From contig CAWCAW010000007.1 of assembly GCA_963793645.1 (NCBI GenBank), positions 1 to 64,000 of the forward strand: a stretch of DNA of 64,000 nt. Direction: 5' to 3'. The notes under the pieces were generated by a model that had not been told where the DNA came from, searched no databases, and was given only the letters and a program-made list of their open reading frames with translations. Below, one piece after another: positions 43,612 through 51,942 of this stretch (positions within the stretch are counted from its first letter, which is position 1; the number at the start of each line of letters is the position of its first letter). Made by a program: the position numbers and the translations under genes. Origin of the DNA: CAWCAW01 sp963793645. GTDB taxonomy: Bacteria > Actinomycetota > Acidimicrobiia > Acidimicrobiales > UBA8190.

Positions 43612-45044
43612 CGACGCTTCTCTCGGGCGGGACACGCAACAACCAGGCCAGCGACGACGACGTCGATCTGGCCCGGGACCGGGAATTGGTGACCAGGGCT
43701 CAAGCTGGGGACCTGGCGGCCTTCGACGATCTCTATCTGCGTTATCGCCGTCGCCTCTACCGCTTCTGTGTGCGGCGCTTGCAGGACTCTCACGAAGCCG
43801 AAGACGTCACCCAAGAAGCATTCGCCCGGGCCTGGCGGGCTCTACCGAACTTCGGAGGAGATCGCCGCTTCTACCCGTGGCTGAGCGTCATCGCCTCGCA
43901 CTTGTGTACCGACGTCCAACGTCGTCGCAGCCGTTCCACCCCCGTAGCCGACTTCCCCCAGGCCGACGTGGCCAGCGTCGAGGACGGGGGCGAGGAGGCC
44001 GCCGTGGTGGCGGCCGACCACGAGTTGGTGGCCAAAGCCTTTGCCCGGCTCTCTGAACGCCATCAACGAGTGCTCGAGCTGCGCGAAGGTTCGGGCTGGT
44101 CGTACCAGCGCATCGCCGACCACGAGGGCGTCGGCATCACGGCCGTCGAGACATTGCTGTGGCGCGCCCGCCAGGCGCTCAAGCGGGAGTTCGCCGCCGT
44201 GGCCGGGACCGAAGGTCCCGCTGGTGTGGCGGCCTTCGCCACCGGCATGTTGTCGTTGGCCGGTCTGCGCCGCCTGATGGGATCGGTAGGACGAGGCGTT
44301 CGACGTATGGCCGGTACGGCGTCTCAGGGACCAGCCGTGATCATGGGCTCGGCCGCCGCCGCCACGGCCTTGGTCGTCGCCGCCGCGGTAAGCCCGCCGG
44401 GCGCCCTGGCACCGACGCCGCCGCATCGCGCACCACTTGGCGACGCCACCAATTCGTCCCTGCTCGCACCCGGCCTCGGAGGCGTGGGGGCCGGAGCCGC
44501 CAACGCCTCAGGCTCGACAGGCAACGCCCCCGCCTCGAACTCCTCGGAGGCGGGATCGTCGAGTACGTCCGGTGCCGGCACCGGTGGCACGGGAAGCGGC
44601 ACGGGCACAGGCAGCGGCGGCCATTCTGGTCTCCCTACCACGGCGGGATCGGTGATCGGACTGGCCGGCGCCGCATCAGGAACGGTCAACGGTGTGGTGA
44701 ACGGTGTCACCGGCGCCGTCGGCTCTTTGGGCAACACCGTCAACTCGCTGGGCAACACGGTTAACTCGGTGGCCAGCACCGCCTCAACGGTCGTCGGGCA
44801 GGTGAGCTCGACGGTGACCGGGGCGGCGGCGTCGATCTTGAACCAGGTCACTCCCCTGCTGTCGACAACACCGACAGGAACAGGAACAGCAACGGGCTCT
44901 GGATCGAGTTCGAACACAGCAGGGTCGAGCACCTCGACGTCGACATCGAGCGCATCGTCCCGTGTGGCGAAGGTGACGTCGACCGTCGGCACCGCCGTGC
45001 ACCAGGTGTCCTCCGCTGGCGCTGGAGTGCTGGGCGGGCTCTGA
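43608..45044 (+). CDS. ECF-type sigma factor with membrane segment and long Ser/Thr/Gly tail
   Basis: 478 residues, more than twice the usual ECF length. Region 2 is FDDLYLRYRRRLYRFCVRRL and EDVTQEAFARAWR (about 38-85). Region 4 is FARLSERHQRVLELREGSGW and SYQRIADHEGVGI (about 145-205). After a basic linker there is a hydrophobic stretch near 243-262 (MGSAAAATALVVAAAV). About 215 residues then follow, made mostly of Ser, Thr, Gly, Ala and Asn with repeated GNTVNSL units. If the stretch spans the membrane, the sigma domains stay inside and the tail is outside. No separate anti-sigma gene is adjacent, so the tail may replace one. GTG 43608 follows AAGAGGGGG. Confidence 0.8.
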   Translation: MTTLLSGGTRNNQASDDDVDLARDRELVTRAQAGDLAAFDDLYLRYRRRLYRFCVRRLQDSHEAEDVTQEAFARAWRALPNFGGDRRFYPWLSVIASHLCTDVQRRRSRSTPVADFPQADVASVEDGGEEAAVVAADHELVAKAFARLSERHQRVLELREGSGWSYQRIADHEGVGITAVETLLWRARQALKREFAAVAGTEGPAGVAAFATGMLSLAGLRRLMGSVGRGVRRMAGTASQGPAVIMGSAAAATALVVAAAVSPPGALAPTPPHRAPLGDATNSSLLAPGLGGVGAGAANASGSTGNAPASNSSEAGSSSTSGAGTGGTGSGTGTGSGGHSGLPTTAGSVIGLAGAASGTVNGVVNGVTGAVGSLGNTVNSLGNTVNSVASTASTVVGQVSSTVTGAAASILNQVTPLLSTTPTGTGTATGSGSSSNTAGSSTSTSTSSASSRVAKVTSTVGTAVHQVSSAGAGVLGGL

Positions 45045-45095
45045 CCGCGACGCGCCAGCACTGATCAACCATCGAGAACGCGCCATTCACGCAAG

Positions 45096-45101
45096 TAGCC
45101 T
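45096..45101 (+). promoter_or_regulatory. -10 box TAGCCT of the PAP2 gene
   Basis: Ends 6 nt before GTG 45108; leaderless arrangement. Confidence 0.5.
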
Positions 45102-45107
45102 GCCGCC

Positions 45108-45638
45108 GTGCTGCGCGACCAGGCCGACGCCTTCGACCAGTGGGCCGATCACCGGGTCGACCGGTGGCGAGGCCGTCCCGTGGTTGACGCCTTCGCGTTT
45201 GGCGCCTCGGCCCTTGGAGACCATGGCTTGGCCTGGTTCCTCCTCGCAGTGGCCCGAGCAAGGCGTCGGGGCCCCCGCCGCGAGGGCGCCGTGTGGGCGG
45301 TCGTCTTCACCGGCGTGGTGGCCCCCGTGCTCAACAGCGCACTGAAGTCCACGGTGCAACGGCCACGCCCCGAAGACCACGATCGTGGGGACGTCCCCAT
45401 CCGCATCCCGAGGTCGACCTCATTTCCGTCCGGTCACACGCTCGCGGCGTGGTGTGCCGCCACCATCCTGGCCGACGGCGACCCTCTGGCCCCCGGCTAC
45501 TACGCACTGGCGGCGGCGGTGTCCTACAGCCGGGTGCACGTTCGGCACCATCACGCCACCGACGTCGTCGCCGGGACCGTCCTCGGCATAGCCCTCGGTC
45601 GTCTGGGCCGCCGGCTCAACCCATGGGGCCGCAACTGA
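45108..45638 (+). CDS. PAP2-family phosphatase
   Basis: 176 residues with a complete active site: KSTVQRPRPEDH (motif 1), STSFPSGHTLAAW (motif 2 with the catalytic His) and SRVHVRHHHATDVVAG (motif 3 with His and Asp). It is membrane-bound with about five segments. Likely substrates are undecaprenyl pyrophosphate or other lipid phosphates. This contrasts with the altered PAP2-like protein at 30687-31355. Confidence 0.88.
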   Translation: MLRDQADAFDQWADHRVDRWRGRPVVDAFAFGASALGDHGLAWFLLAVARARRRGPRREGAVWAVVFTGVVAPVLNSALKSTVQRPRPEDHDRGDVPIRIPRSTSFPSGHTLAAWCAATILADGDPLAPGYYALAAAVSYSRVHVRHHHATDVVAGTVLGIALGRLGRRLNPWGRN

Positions 45639-45714
45639 GTGCGCCGCGACGACCTGGGCGCTGCCTGCAGACCCCAGCTGGAATGCGGCGAGCCATGCCG
45701 GGGTTGCTCTCCAC

Positions 45715-46317
45715 ATGACGGACTCCTTCGGCGTGACCTATGACTACCGCTGCCCATTTGCCCGCAACGCCCATGAACACGTGGTGGCCGGGCTCCGAGC
45801 CGGGGCCCCCTGGGACGTCGAATTCCTACCCTTCTCGCTGTCCCAGGCCCATGTCGAAGAGGGAGCGCCCAACATCTGGGACGGCCATTCCAAGGATTCG
45901 CACTTGCTCGGCACCGAGGCTGGGCTGGTGGTACGGGACCGGTACCCCGATCAGTTCCTCGCCGTGCACGTGGCCCTCTTTACGGCGCGCCACGACGAAG
46001 GGCGCGACCTGCGCGAGGAAGCGGTCGTACGTGACATCCTCACCGCCAACGACGTCGACGCCGACGACGTGATGAACGCCATCGCCGAGCAGTGGCCTCG
46101 CAATGCCTTTCGCAAGGCGCACGAAGCGGCTGTGGCCGATCATCACGTGTTCGGGGTTCCCACCTTCATCGTCGGGGACAAGGCGGTGTTCGTGCGCATC
46201 ATGACGAGGCCCGGGGGCGACGGCGATGTCGGGCGCCGCACCATCGATCACATCTTGGAACAGATCACCGGTTATCCCGAGATCAACGAGTTCAAGCACA
46301 CCACCATCGCTCACTGA
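45715..46317 (+). CDS. DsbA-family protein with CPFA site
   Basis: 200 residues. The thioredoxin-like start FGVTYDYRCPFARNAHEHVV places a CPFA in the position of the CxxC active site, so only one Cys is present. The helical insert and the cis-Pro in HHVFGVPTFIVGDKAVF follow. No signal peptide is seen, so it is cytoplasmic, closer to the FrnE or 2-hydroxychromene-2-carboxylate isomerase branch than to periplasmic DsbA. A single Cys suggests glutathione- or mycothiol-type chemistry rather than disulphide exchange; that is inference. Its end overlaps the converging LLM gene by 7 bp. Confidence 0.8.
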   Translation: MTDSFGVTYDYRCPFARNAHEHVVAGLRAGAPWDVEFLPFSLSQAHVEEGAPNIWDGHSKDSHLLGTEAGLVVRDRYPDQFLAVHVALFTARHDEGRDLREEAVVRDILTANDVDADDVMNAIAEQWPRNAFRKAHEAAVADHHVFGVPTFIVGDKAVFVRIMTRPGGDGDVGRRTIDHILEQITGYPEINEFKHTTIAH

Positions 46318-47264
46318 CGAGGGGCCAAGGCCGCCACCGCGTCAGCCAGGGAGTCGGCGCCGGGGAGGATGGCCAGAACCGGAACCGTCACGCCGTTGTC
46401 GACGTAGCGGCGTACGTGATCTCCGCACTGCTGTGGTGAACCGTGGACGATGAGACTGTCGACCACCTCGTCGGGGATAGCTGCCAAGGCGGCCTTGCGA
46501 TCACCGGCCTGCCACGCATCCCACATGCCCTGCAGCTGCGCCCCGCGACCCAACCACTGGTGAAACGCGGCGTAGACCCCGACGTTCAGATAGGCGGCCA
46601 CGGCGATGCGACCGACCATGCGGGCCCGCTCAGCATCCTCGGTCGGGCACACGAAGATCCGGGTCACGATGGTCTTGTCCGGGCCCACCTCGGCTACCGC
46701 TTTGGGCACATCGTCGGCGGACAGCCAGTTGAGGATGGCGCCGTCGGCTTCGCGTCCCGCCAAACGCAGCATGCCCGGCCGCAAGGCGGCGACGTAGATG
46801 GGGGGCGGCTCCTCCAAGCGCCGTCCGAGGCGAAAGCCTTTAACGGCAAAGGTCTCGTAGCGCTCGTCGACTTTGTCGCCGCTCAGGGCGGCCCGCAGAA
46901 ATCGCACGGTGTCGCGTACCCGCTGATAGGGCCGATCGAAGGCCCCGGCGTTCCAGCGCTCCACGATGACATCGGACGAGGAGCCGATCCCCAGGGCGAA
47001 GCGCCCCGGGGCCATCTCGGCCATGGAGGCCGCTTGCATGGCCAGCAGGCCCGGACCTCGGGTGTACACGGGCACGACGGCGGTGCCGAGTCTCAGACTC
47101 GGAGCCCACGCCGCGGCCAGGGCCAGCGGCGTGAACCCGTCGGCGCCGTTGGCCTCGCCGGTCCACACATCGCTGTAGCCGAGTTCCACCAGGCGCTCGT
47201 ACCAGGCGCGGTGATCGGCCAGAGGGACGTCGTCGAAGGGGATGGTGATCCCGTAGCGCTCCAC
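46311..47264 (-). CDS. LLM-class F420-dependent oxidoreductase
   Basis: 317 residues from GTG 47264. The opening is VERYGITIPFDDVPLADHRA, and YSDVWTGEANGADGFTPLAL and GRFALGIGSSSDVIVERWNA are the barrel strands and F420 site typical of the family. The insertion segment and the C-terminal CGDHVRRYVDNGVTVPVLAI are also standard. The substrate is unknown. TAACAC lies 8 nt before the GTG. It is divergent from the small gene at 47294. Confidence 0.82.
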   Translation of the reverse strand: MERYGITIPFDDVPLADHRAWYERLVELGYSDVWTGEANGADGFTPLALAAAWAPSLRLGTAVVPVYTRGPGLLAMQAASMAEMAPGRFALGIGSSSDVIVERWNAGAFDRPYQRVRDTVRFLRAALSGDKVDERYETFAVKGFRLGRRLEEPPPIYVAALRPGMLRLAGREADGAILNWLSADDVPKAVAEVGPDKTIVTRIFVCPTEDAERARMVGRIAVAAYLNVGVYAAFHQWLGRGAQLQGMWDAWQAGDRKAALAAIPDEVVDSLIVHGSPQQCGDHVRRYVDNGVTVPVLAILPGADSLADAVAALAPRQ

Positions 47265-47293
47265 GTCTCGCAGTGTTACACCCCAGGGTCACT

Positions 47294-47659
47294 ATGGGCA
47301 TCGTGCACTTCCAACCGCCCCTGCCGTTGCCCGACAATGCCGGCTCGACGACCCGGTCGCGCCGCGCCAAGCGCGGAGCCGGCCCGTCCGCTGCCGCCCG
47401 CGGCTCAGCCCGTTCTCCTCACTCGGCGCCCTCAGCGCGCACGACGGGCTCGGGGCGAGGAGCCCGCCTCGAGGCCGATGGGGGGGCGAGCCGGACCACC
47501 TCGGGTTCGTCTTTCTACGGTCCCGACGAGGACTGGCGCCTCGACGAGGGCACGCGCCGAACCGGTCGCCAGGGTCTCAAGTGCGCCCGGGAAGTACTGG
47601 CCGAGATCAACGGCCGCGGCTCGCAGCCGCCGGGGACGGGGCGTCGGGCCGCCGCCTGA
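47294..47659 (+). CDS. small basic protein of unknown function
   Basis: 121 residues from ATG 47294. The first 75 residues are Arg/Ser/Ala/Gly-rich and look disordered. The C-terminal part DWRLDEGTRRTGRQGLKCAR followed by EVLAEINGR forms a charged amphipathic helix and resembles the conserved end of short actinobacterial hypothetical proteins. There is no ribosome-binding site of note. It might be noise, but the C-terminal pattern argues for a gene. Confidence 0.4.
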   Translation: MGIVHFQPPLPLPDNAGSTTRSRRAKRGAGPSAAARGSARSPHSAPSARTTGSGRGARLEADGGASRTTSGSSFYGPDEDWRLDEGTRRTGRQGLKCAREVLAEINGRGSQPPGTGRRAAA

Positions 47660-47704
47660 ACGCCGGCCGCCAGGGACGGTGACCGGGTCAGGCCCGATGC
47701 GCAC

Positions 47705-47710
47705 TACCGT
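47705..47710 (+). promoter_or_regulatory. -10 box TACCGT of the deacetylase gene
   Basis: Ends 7 nt before GTG 47718 and fixes that start within a very long open frame. Confidence 0.55.
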
Positions 47711-47717
47711 CGGAGTC

Positions 47718-48554
47718 GTGTCGAGCCTCTCGCGCCAGCTGGGCTACCCCGATGACGCCAAGGTCCTCATCATCACGTGTGACGACCTTGGCCTCTGTCA
47801 CGCCGCCAACGCCGGCGTCTACGACGCCCTGCGTCAGGGAGCCGCCACCAGCGCCAGTTTGATGGTGCCCGCTCCCTGGTCACGAGCGGCGGCGGCCGAG
47901 TACCGGGGGGACGACGTCGGTGTGCAGCTGACCGTCAACGCCCAATTCGATCTCTACCGCTGGGGTCCGATCACGCACGCGCCATCGCTGTTGGACGGCG
48001 ATGGTGGTTTTCCGCGCACCAGTGCGGACGTTTGGGACCACGCTGATATCGACGAGGTGCGGCGGGAATGCCGGGCCCAAGTCGAACGGGCCATCTTGTG
48101 GGGATTCGACATCAGCCATCTAGACGCCCACATGGGCACCATGGGGATCAAAGCCGAGTTCTTCGATGTCTACCTGGAGCTCGCCGTCGACTTCGAGCTG
48201 CCCATGCGGTTGTCGGGCCCCGACACCGAGGCCATGGTGGGATTCCCGTTCCGGAGTCTGGCCACCCAAGAAGGCGTTGTGTTCCCCGACGACGTCATCT
48301 CGATGGCCGCCGGTGGCGGTCGTCAGGCTCTGCTCGACGCCATCGAGGGACTGCGCCCGGGCGTGACCGAAGTGTGTCTCCACCCCGCCGTCGAAAGCGA
48401 CGAGCTGCGGGCGGTGGCATCGGACTGGCCCGGGCGCGTCGACGACCACAGCCTGCTCGTGCCCGGCGAGGCATTGGAGTCGATGGTGCGCCAGGCCGGC
48501 GTCGAGGTCATCGGCTACCGGGCGCTGCGCGACGTCATGCGCAAGACGACTTGA
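47718..48554 (+). CDS. ChbG/YdjC-like carbohydrate deacetylase
   Basis: 278 residues from GTG 47718; the frame is open far upstream, but similarity begins at VSSLSRQLGYPDDAKVLIIT. The metal-binding Asp pair is in CDDLGLCHAAN, His in FDISHLDAHMG, and a late His in EVCLHPAV; these are the YdjC catalytic ligands. Members remove acetyl groups from acetylated oligosaccharides such as chitooligosaccharides. The -10 box at 47705-47710 supports the start. Confidence 0.85.
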   Translation: MSSLSRQLGYPDDAKVLIITCDDLGLCHAANAGVYDALRQGAATSASLMVPAPWSRAAAAEYRGDDVGVQLTVNAQFDLYRWGPITHAPSLLDGDGGFPRTSADVWDHADIDEVRRECRAQVERAILWGFDISHLDAHMGTMGIKAEFFDVYLELAVDFELPMRLSGPDTEAMVGFPFRSLATQEGVVFPDDVISMAAGGGRQALLDAIEGLRPGVTEVCLHPAVESDELRAVASDWPGRVDDHSLLVPGEALESMVRQAGVEVIGYRALRDVMRKTT

Positions 48555-48578
48555 GCGGCGCCCCGGCGCCGGGAGTTC

Positions 48579-48965
48579 TCAGTACTCGGTGATGGCGGCG
48601 ATCTCGCCTTGGAGCACCTTGTACTCAGGCGAGTTGGTGATGGGCAGCAAAGACATCACCTTGGCCATGTTGCCGGTCACCTTCACCTTGCCCTGCATGA
48701 ACGCCCCGTTGGCATCGAGCTCGCCCTTTTGAATCTTCAAGGCATCGGGATAGCCGGTGGTGAGGGTCACTTCGGCGTCATCGAGGTGGCCCAGCTGGCT
48801 CTCGGTGATCTTGCCGTTCTCGAGGATCCAGAAGTACTCGATGTCCCCGTCGGGGGCACCGGTCACGACGTACTGCATACGGGCTGAGGCACCGGGCCGC
48901 TCAGGCTGGCCCTCGGCCATCTTCTTGGTCTCGTCCAGCCACTCCTGGCTCAGCCACTTCGACAT
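48579..48965 (-). CDS. SCP2 sterol-binding domain protein
   Basis: 128 residues from ATG 48965 (MSKWLSQEWLDETKKMAEGQ), preceded by AGAGGA; a longer frame to 48998 is less likely. The SCP2 pattern DGDIEYFWILENGKITESQL and ALKIQKGELDANGAFMQGKV is followed by the lipid-tunnel lid helix. It is a stand-alone cytoplasmic protein, common in actinobacteria, that binds hydrophobic ligands, possibly fatty acyl-CoA. Confidence 0.87.
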   Translation of the reverse strand: MSKWLSQEWLDETKKMAEGQPERPGASARMQYVVTGAPDGDIEYFWILENGKITESQLGHLDDAEVTLTTGYPDALKIQKGELDANGAFMQGKVKVTGNMAKVMSLLPITNSPEYKVLQGEIAAITEY

Positions 48966-49035
48966 GTGTCGGTCCTCTCTGGGTCGTGACGCCACCAAGG
49001 CTCAATGCCTCGCCCCTTGACGTCGTCGAGGCATG

Positions 49036-49950
49036 TTACCGAGCAACGGCGTCGCGCACACCCGCAAACAGGTCGTCTTCGCTCACCGGCATGGCCGCCG
49101 AGGCGCCGTCGTCTCCCGATGCGGGGTCTAGACCCCCGACCAGGCTGCGGGCCAAGATGTACTCATCCACGGGATGCACGGTGCGCGCCACTTCGGGGGG
49201 CAGCCCGAACCAAAACGGCGAGGTGGGGTCGACCTGTGTCCCATGGGCGAGCAAGGCGTCACGGCGAACGTCCCCATACTCGCTGATATCCACCTCGGTG
49301 CTATAGGGCTGCACCATTGATGTGGCTCGCTCGAGCCACTTCTCGTCGAACGGGGACTCGAGACCCAGCTCCAGAAACTTCTCGTGCATGGCCACGATGC
49401 GGGCTCCGGAAAATCCCACGTAGTACATCTTGAGCGGCTGGTAAGGCGCCCCCGCGTCGGGGTAAGCATCCGGATCGCCGGCGGCGTCGAAGGCGATCAC
49501 CGAGATCTCGTGTACCCGCAGGTGGTCGGGGTGCGGATAGCCCTGCTGATCGTCGCCGTAGGTGACGATCACCTGGGGGCGGACGCGTCGTATCACCGCC
49601 ACCAGCCGCCCGACCGCCTCGTCAAGCGGGGCCTGGGCAAAGCAGTCGGGTCGTTCGTTGGCCGGGGTCTCGGCCATACCGGAGTCCCGGTAACCGAGCA
49701 TGACCACTTCGTCGTATCCGATGACGGCGGTGGAATCGGCGAGCTCCTGGCGGCGAACGGCGGGGAGGTTGGCCCGTACCTCGGGCGTATCCATGGCCGG
49801 GTTGAGGATGTCGCCCTCCTCCCCACCCGTGCAGCACACCAGCACGGTGTGCACACCCTCGTCGTGGTAACGGGCCACGGTGGCGGCGCCTTTGGAGGCT
49901 TCGTCGTCGGGGTGGGCATGGACGGTCAAAAGGCTCAGTTGGTCGGCCAT
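49036..49950 (-). CDS. mca: mycothiol S-conjugate amidase
   Basis: 304 residues. The zinc site is VHAHPDDEASKG (His13, Asp16) with the third His in YPHPDHLRVHEI. Lys20 after AHPDDE is characteristic of Mca as opposed to the deacetylase MshB. LVCCTGGEEGDILNPAM and YPDAGAPYQPLKMYYVGFSG also follow the Mca pattern. Mca cleaves mycothiol conjugates to mercapturic acids for export, so the host makes mycothiol and is an actinobacterium. TACGGT lies 7 nt before ATG 49950, and the gap contains AGGGAGG. Confidence 0.9.
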   Translation of the reverse strand: MADQLSLLTVHAHPDDEASKGAATVARYHDEGVHTVLVCCTGGEEGDILNPAMDTPEVRANLPAVRRQELADSTAVIGYDEVVMLGYRDSGMAETPANERPDCFAQAPLDEAVGRLVAVIRRVRPQVIVTYGDDQQGYPHPDHLRVHEISVIAFDAAGDPDAYPDAGAPYQPLKMYYVGFSGARIVAMHEKFLELGLESPFDEKWLERATSMVQPYSTEVDISEYGDVRRDALLAHGTQVDPTSPFWFGLPPEVARTVHPVDEYILARSLVGGLDPASGDDGASAAMPVSEDDLFAGVRDAVAR

Positions 49951-49957
49951 CCTCCCT

Positions 49958-49963
49958 ACCGTA
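49958..49963 (-). promoter_or_regulatory. -10 box TACGGT before mca
   Basis: Ends 7 nt before ATG 49950. The gap also reads AGGGAGG, so a short leader with a ribosome-binding site elsewhere in the message is possible. Confidence 0.4.
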
Positions 49964-50109
49964 CCTGTCTCCCTCCACGCTCGATTCGGGCTGGTCAGGC
50001 GGCCTCTGTCGGGTGCCGCGCGCCGGTCCGGCCGAGTGGCTCACCTATGCTCGTATGTCGAAGCAGGCCGGCGTCATCGGCCACGAAATCGAGAAGGGAC
50101 GGCGAAGCC

Positions 50110-50955
50110 ATGGGCGTGCTGCAGCGCTTGGCAGACGTCGTGCGGGCCAAGATGAACAAGCTCTTGGACCGGGCCGAGGACCCCCGCGACACGCTCGATC
50201 TCTCCTACGAGAAGCAGATGGAGAATCTGCAGAAGGTGCGCCGGAGCATCGCCGAGATCGCCACGGCCCGCAAGCGCATCGAGATCCAGGCCGCCGCGCT
50301 GCAGCAGCAGGCCACCAAGCTCCAAGATCAGGCTCGACAAGCCCTTGAGCAGAACCGCGAGGACCTGGCCCGCGAGGCCTTGTCGCGCCGAGCCGCCATC
50401 GGTGAAGAACTCAGCGAGCTCGAGAACCAACACGGTCAGATCGCCGCCCAAGAACAGAAACTCGTGGCCACCTCTCAGCGTCTGTCGACCCAGGTGGCCG
50501 CCTTCCGCACCCGCAAGGAGACTTTGAAGGCCAGCTACACCGCCGCTGAGGCTCAGACCAAGATCGGCGAGGCGGTGTCGGGGATCTCGGATTCCATGGG
50601 TGACGCCGGCGCCACCATGCAGCGGGCCCAGGACAAGATCGCCGACATGCAAGCCCGAGCCGGAGCCATCGACGAGCTGCTGGCTTCAGGTGCGCTGACG
50701 GACTTGAGCTCCAACAGCGACGACATCCAGGCCCAGCTGAACAAGGTCTCGGCCACCTCCCAGGTCGACCGGGAACTGGCCGCCTTGAAAGCCGAGGTGG
50801 CGGCGGCCCCCTCCGAGGCGCTGCCGGCGGGCACCCCGCCGGTCGCCCCGGCGCAGATCCCGAGCCCCGCACCAATTGCCGCCGCAGCTGCCCCAGCCGC
50901 CGCACCAACCGCACCTGCCGTACCGAACGCCGAAAGAACCGAGGGGAATACCTGA
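50110..50955 (+). CDS. pspA: PspA/IM30-family membrane-stress protein
   Basis: 281 residues from ATG 50110, after GAAGGGA. The amphipathic N-terminal helix MGVLQRLADVVRAKMNKLLD is followed by the long coiled coil of the family (about 25-215) with the conserved DPRDTLDLSYEKQMENLQKV. The C-terminal 55 residues are Ala/Pro-rich and not part of the fold. PspA assembles on the inner membrane and stabilises it under stress. The stop overlaps the htpX start as TGATG. Confidence 0.9.
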   Translation: MGVLQRLADVVRAKMNKLLDRAEDPRDTLDLSYEKQMENLQKVRRSIAEIATARKRIEIQAAALQQQATKLQDQARQALEQNREDLAREALSRRAAIGEELSELENQHGQIAAQEQKLVATSQRLSTQVAAFRTRKETLKASYTAAEAQTKIGEAVSGISDSMGDAGATMQRAQDKIADMQARAGAIDELLASGALTDLSSNSDDIQAQLNKVSATSQVDRELAALKAEVAAAPSEALPAGTPPVAPAQIPSPAPIAAAAAPAAAPTAPAVPNAERTEGNT

Positions 50956-51890
50956 TGGCCGTCTCCCACCGCATACCTGCCGACCGCGGGCTCACATTCC
51001 GTATGTTCCTCACCGGCTTCTTCATCGTCGTGCTCTACGCGGCCGTCGTCGGGATCCTTTTCGCCACCGGACTCCAGCTCGCCCCCATCCTCGTCATTGT
51101 CGGGATCCTGGCGTTCTCCCAGTACTGGTTCTCAGACAAGATCGCCTTGTGGGGCATGCACGGCCACATCGTCACCGCCGAGCAAGAGCCCGAGCTGCAT
51201 GGGGTCGTCGACCGTCTGTGCGCCCTGGCCGACATGAAGAAGCCGCGAGTGGCCGTGGCCGAGGTTGACATGCCCAACGCCTTTGCCACCGGGCGCAACC
51301 CCAACAACTCCGTGGTCTGCGCCACGCGTGGCATCTTGCGTCGCCTGGAGGAGCCCGAGCTCGAGGCGGTCCTCGCCCATGAGCTCTCCCACGTGGCGCA
51401 TCGGGACGTGGCTGTCATGACCATTGCCAGCTTCCTCGGCATGCTGGCCGGTCTCGTCACCAGGATGATGCTGTTCGCCGGGCTCTTCGGCGGGTTCGGG
51501 GGAGGCGGCGGGGGGCGCAACAACCAAAGCGGGAGCCAGATCGCACTGGTGGAGATGGCGGTGCTCGTGGTCTCGGCGGTCGTCTATGCCATCAGCTTCC
51601 TTCTCACCATGGCGTTGTCGCGCTATCGCGAGCTGGCCGCCGATCGTTCCGGCGCCATCCTCATCGGGCGACCGTCGCTTCTGGCCTCGGCCCTCGTCAA
51701 GGTGAGCGGCGAGATGAGCCGCATCCCCACGCGGGACCTTCGTTCCGCCGAGCACTTCAACGCCTTCTACTTCACCCCGGCCATCGCCAACGGGGCCAGC
51801 TTGTCCTCGTTGTTCTCGACCCACCCTCCGCTGCAAAAGCGCCTCGACCAGCTGGCCAAGCTCGAAGCCGAGATGAACCAGCCTTCATGA
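50955..51890 (+). CDS. htpX: HtpX-type zinc metalloprotease
   Basis: 311 residues. Two membrane helices (about 20-60) precede the M48 domain. The zinc site is HELSH (His142, Glu143, His146) and Glu226 in YRELAADR, with two more helices between about 160-175 and 195-220. HtpX degrades damaged membrane proteins. Coupling to pspA by a 1-base stop/start overlap indicates a shared membrane-stress response. Confidence 0.92.
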   Translation: MAVSHRIPADRGLTFRMFLTGFFIVVLYAAVVGILFATGLQLAPILVIVGILAFSQYWFSDKIALWGMHGHIVTAEQEPELHGVVDRLCALADMKKPRVAVAEVDMPNAFATGRNPNNSVVCATRGILRRLEEPELEAVLAHELSHVAHRDVAVMTIASFLGMLAGLVTRMMLFAGLFGGFGGGGGGRNNQSGSQIALVEMAVLVVSAVVYAISFLLTMALSRYRELAADRSGAILIGRPSLLASALVKVSGEMSRIPTRDLRSAEHFNAFYFTPAIANGASLSSLFSTHPPLQKRLDQLAKLEAEMNQPS

Positions 51891-51942
51891 CCGTAACGAA
51901 CGACGAGTCGCTGGCGCCGGTGTCGGCGCAAACGCCTCGCTG

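Noticed and set aside
46443..47717. Upstream part of a 703-codon plus-strand frame
   Set aside because: Antisense to the LLM gene and without similarity; the deacetylase starts at 47718, supported by its -10 box.
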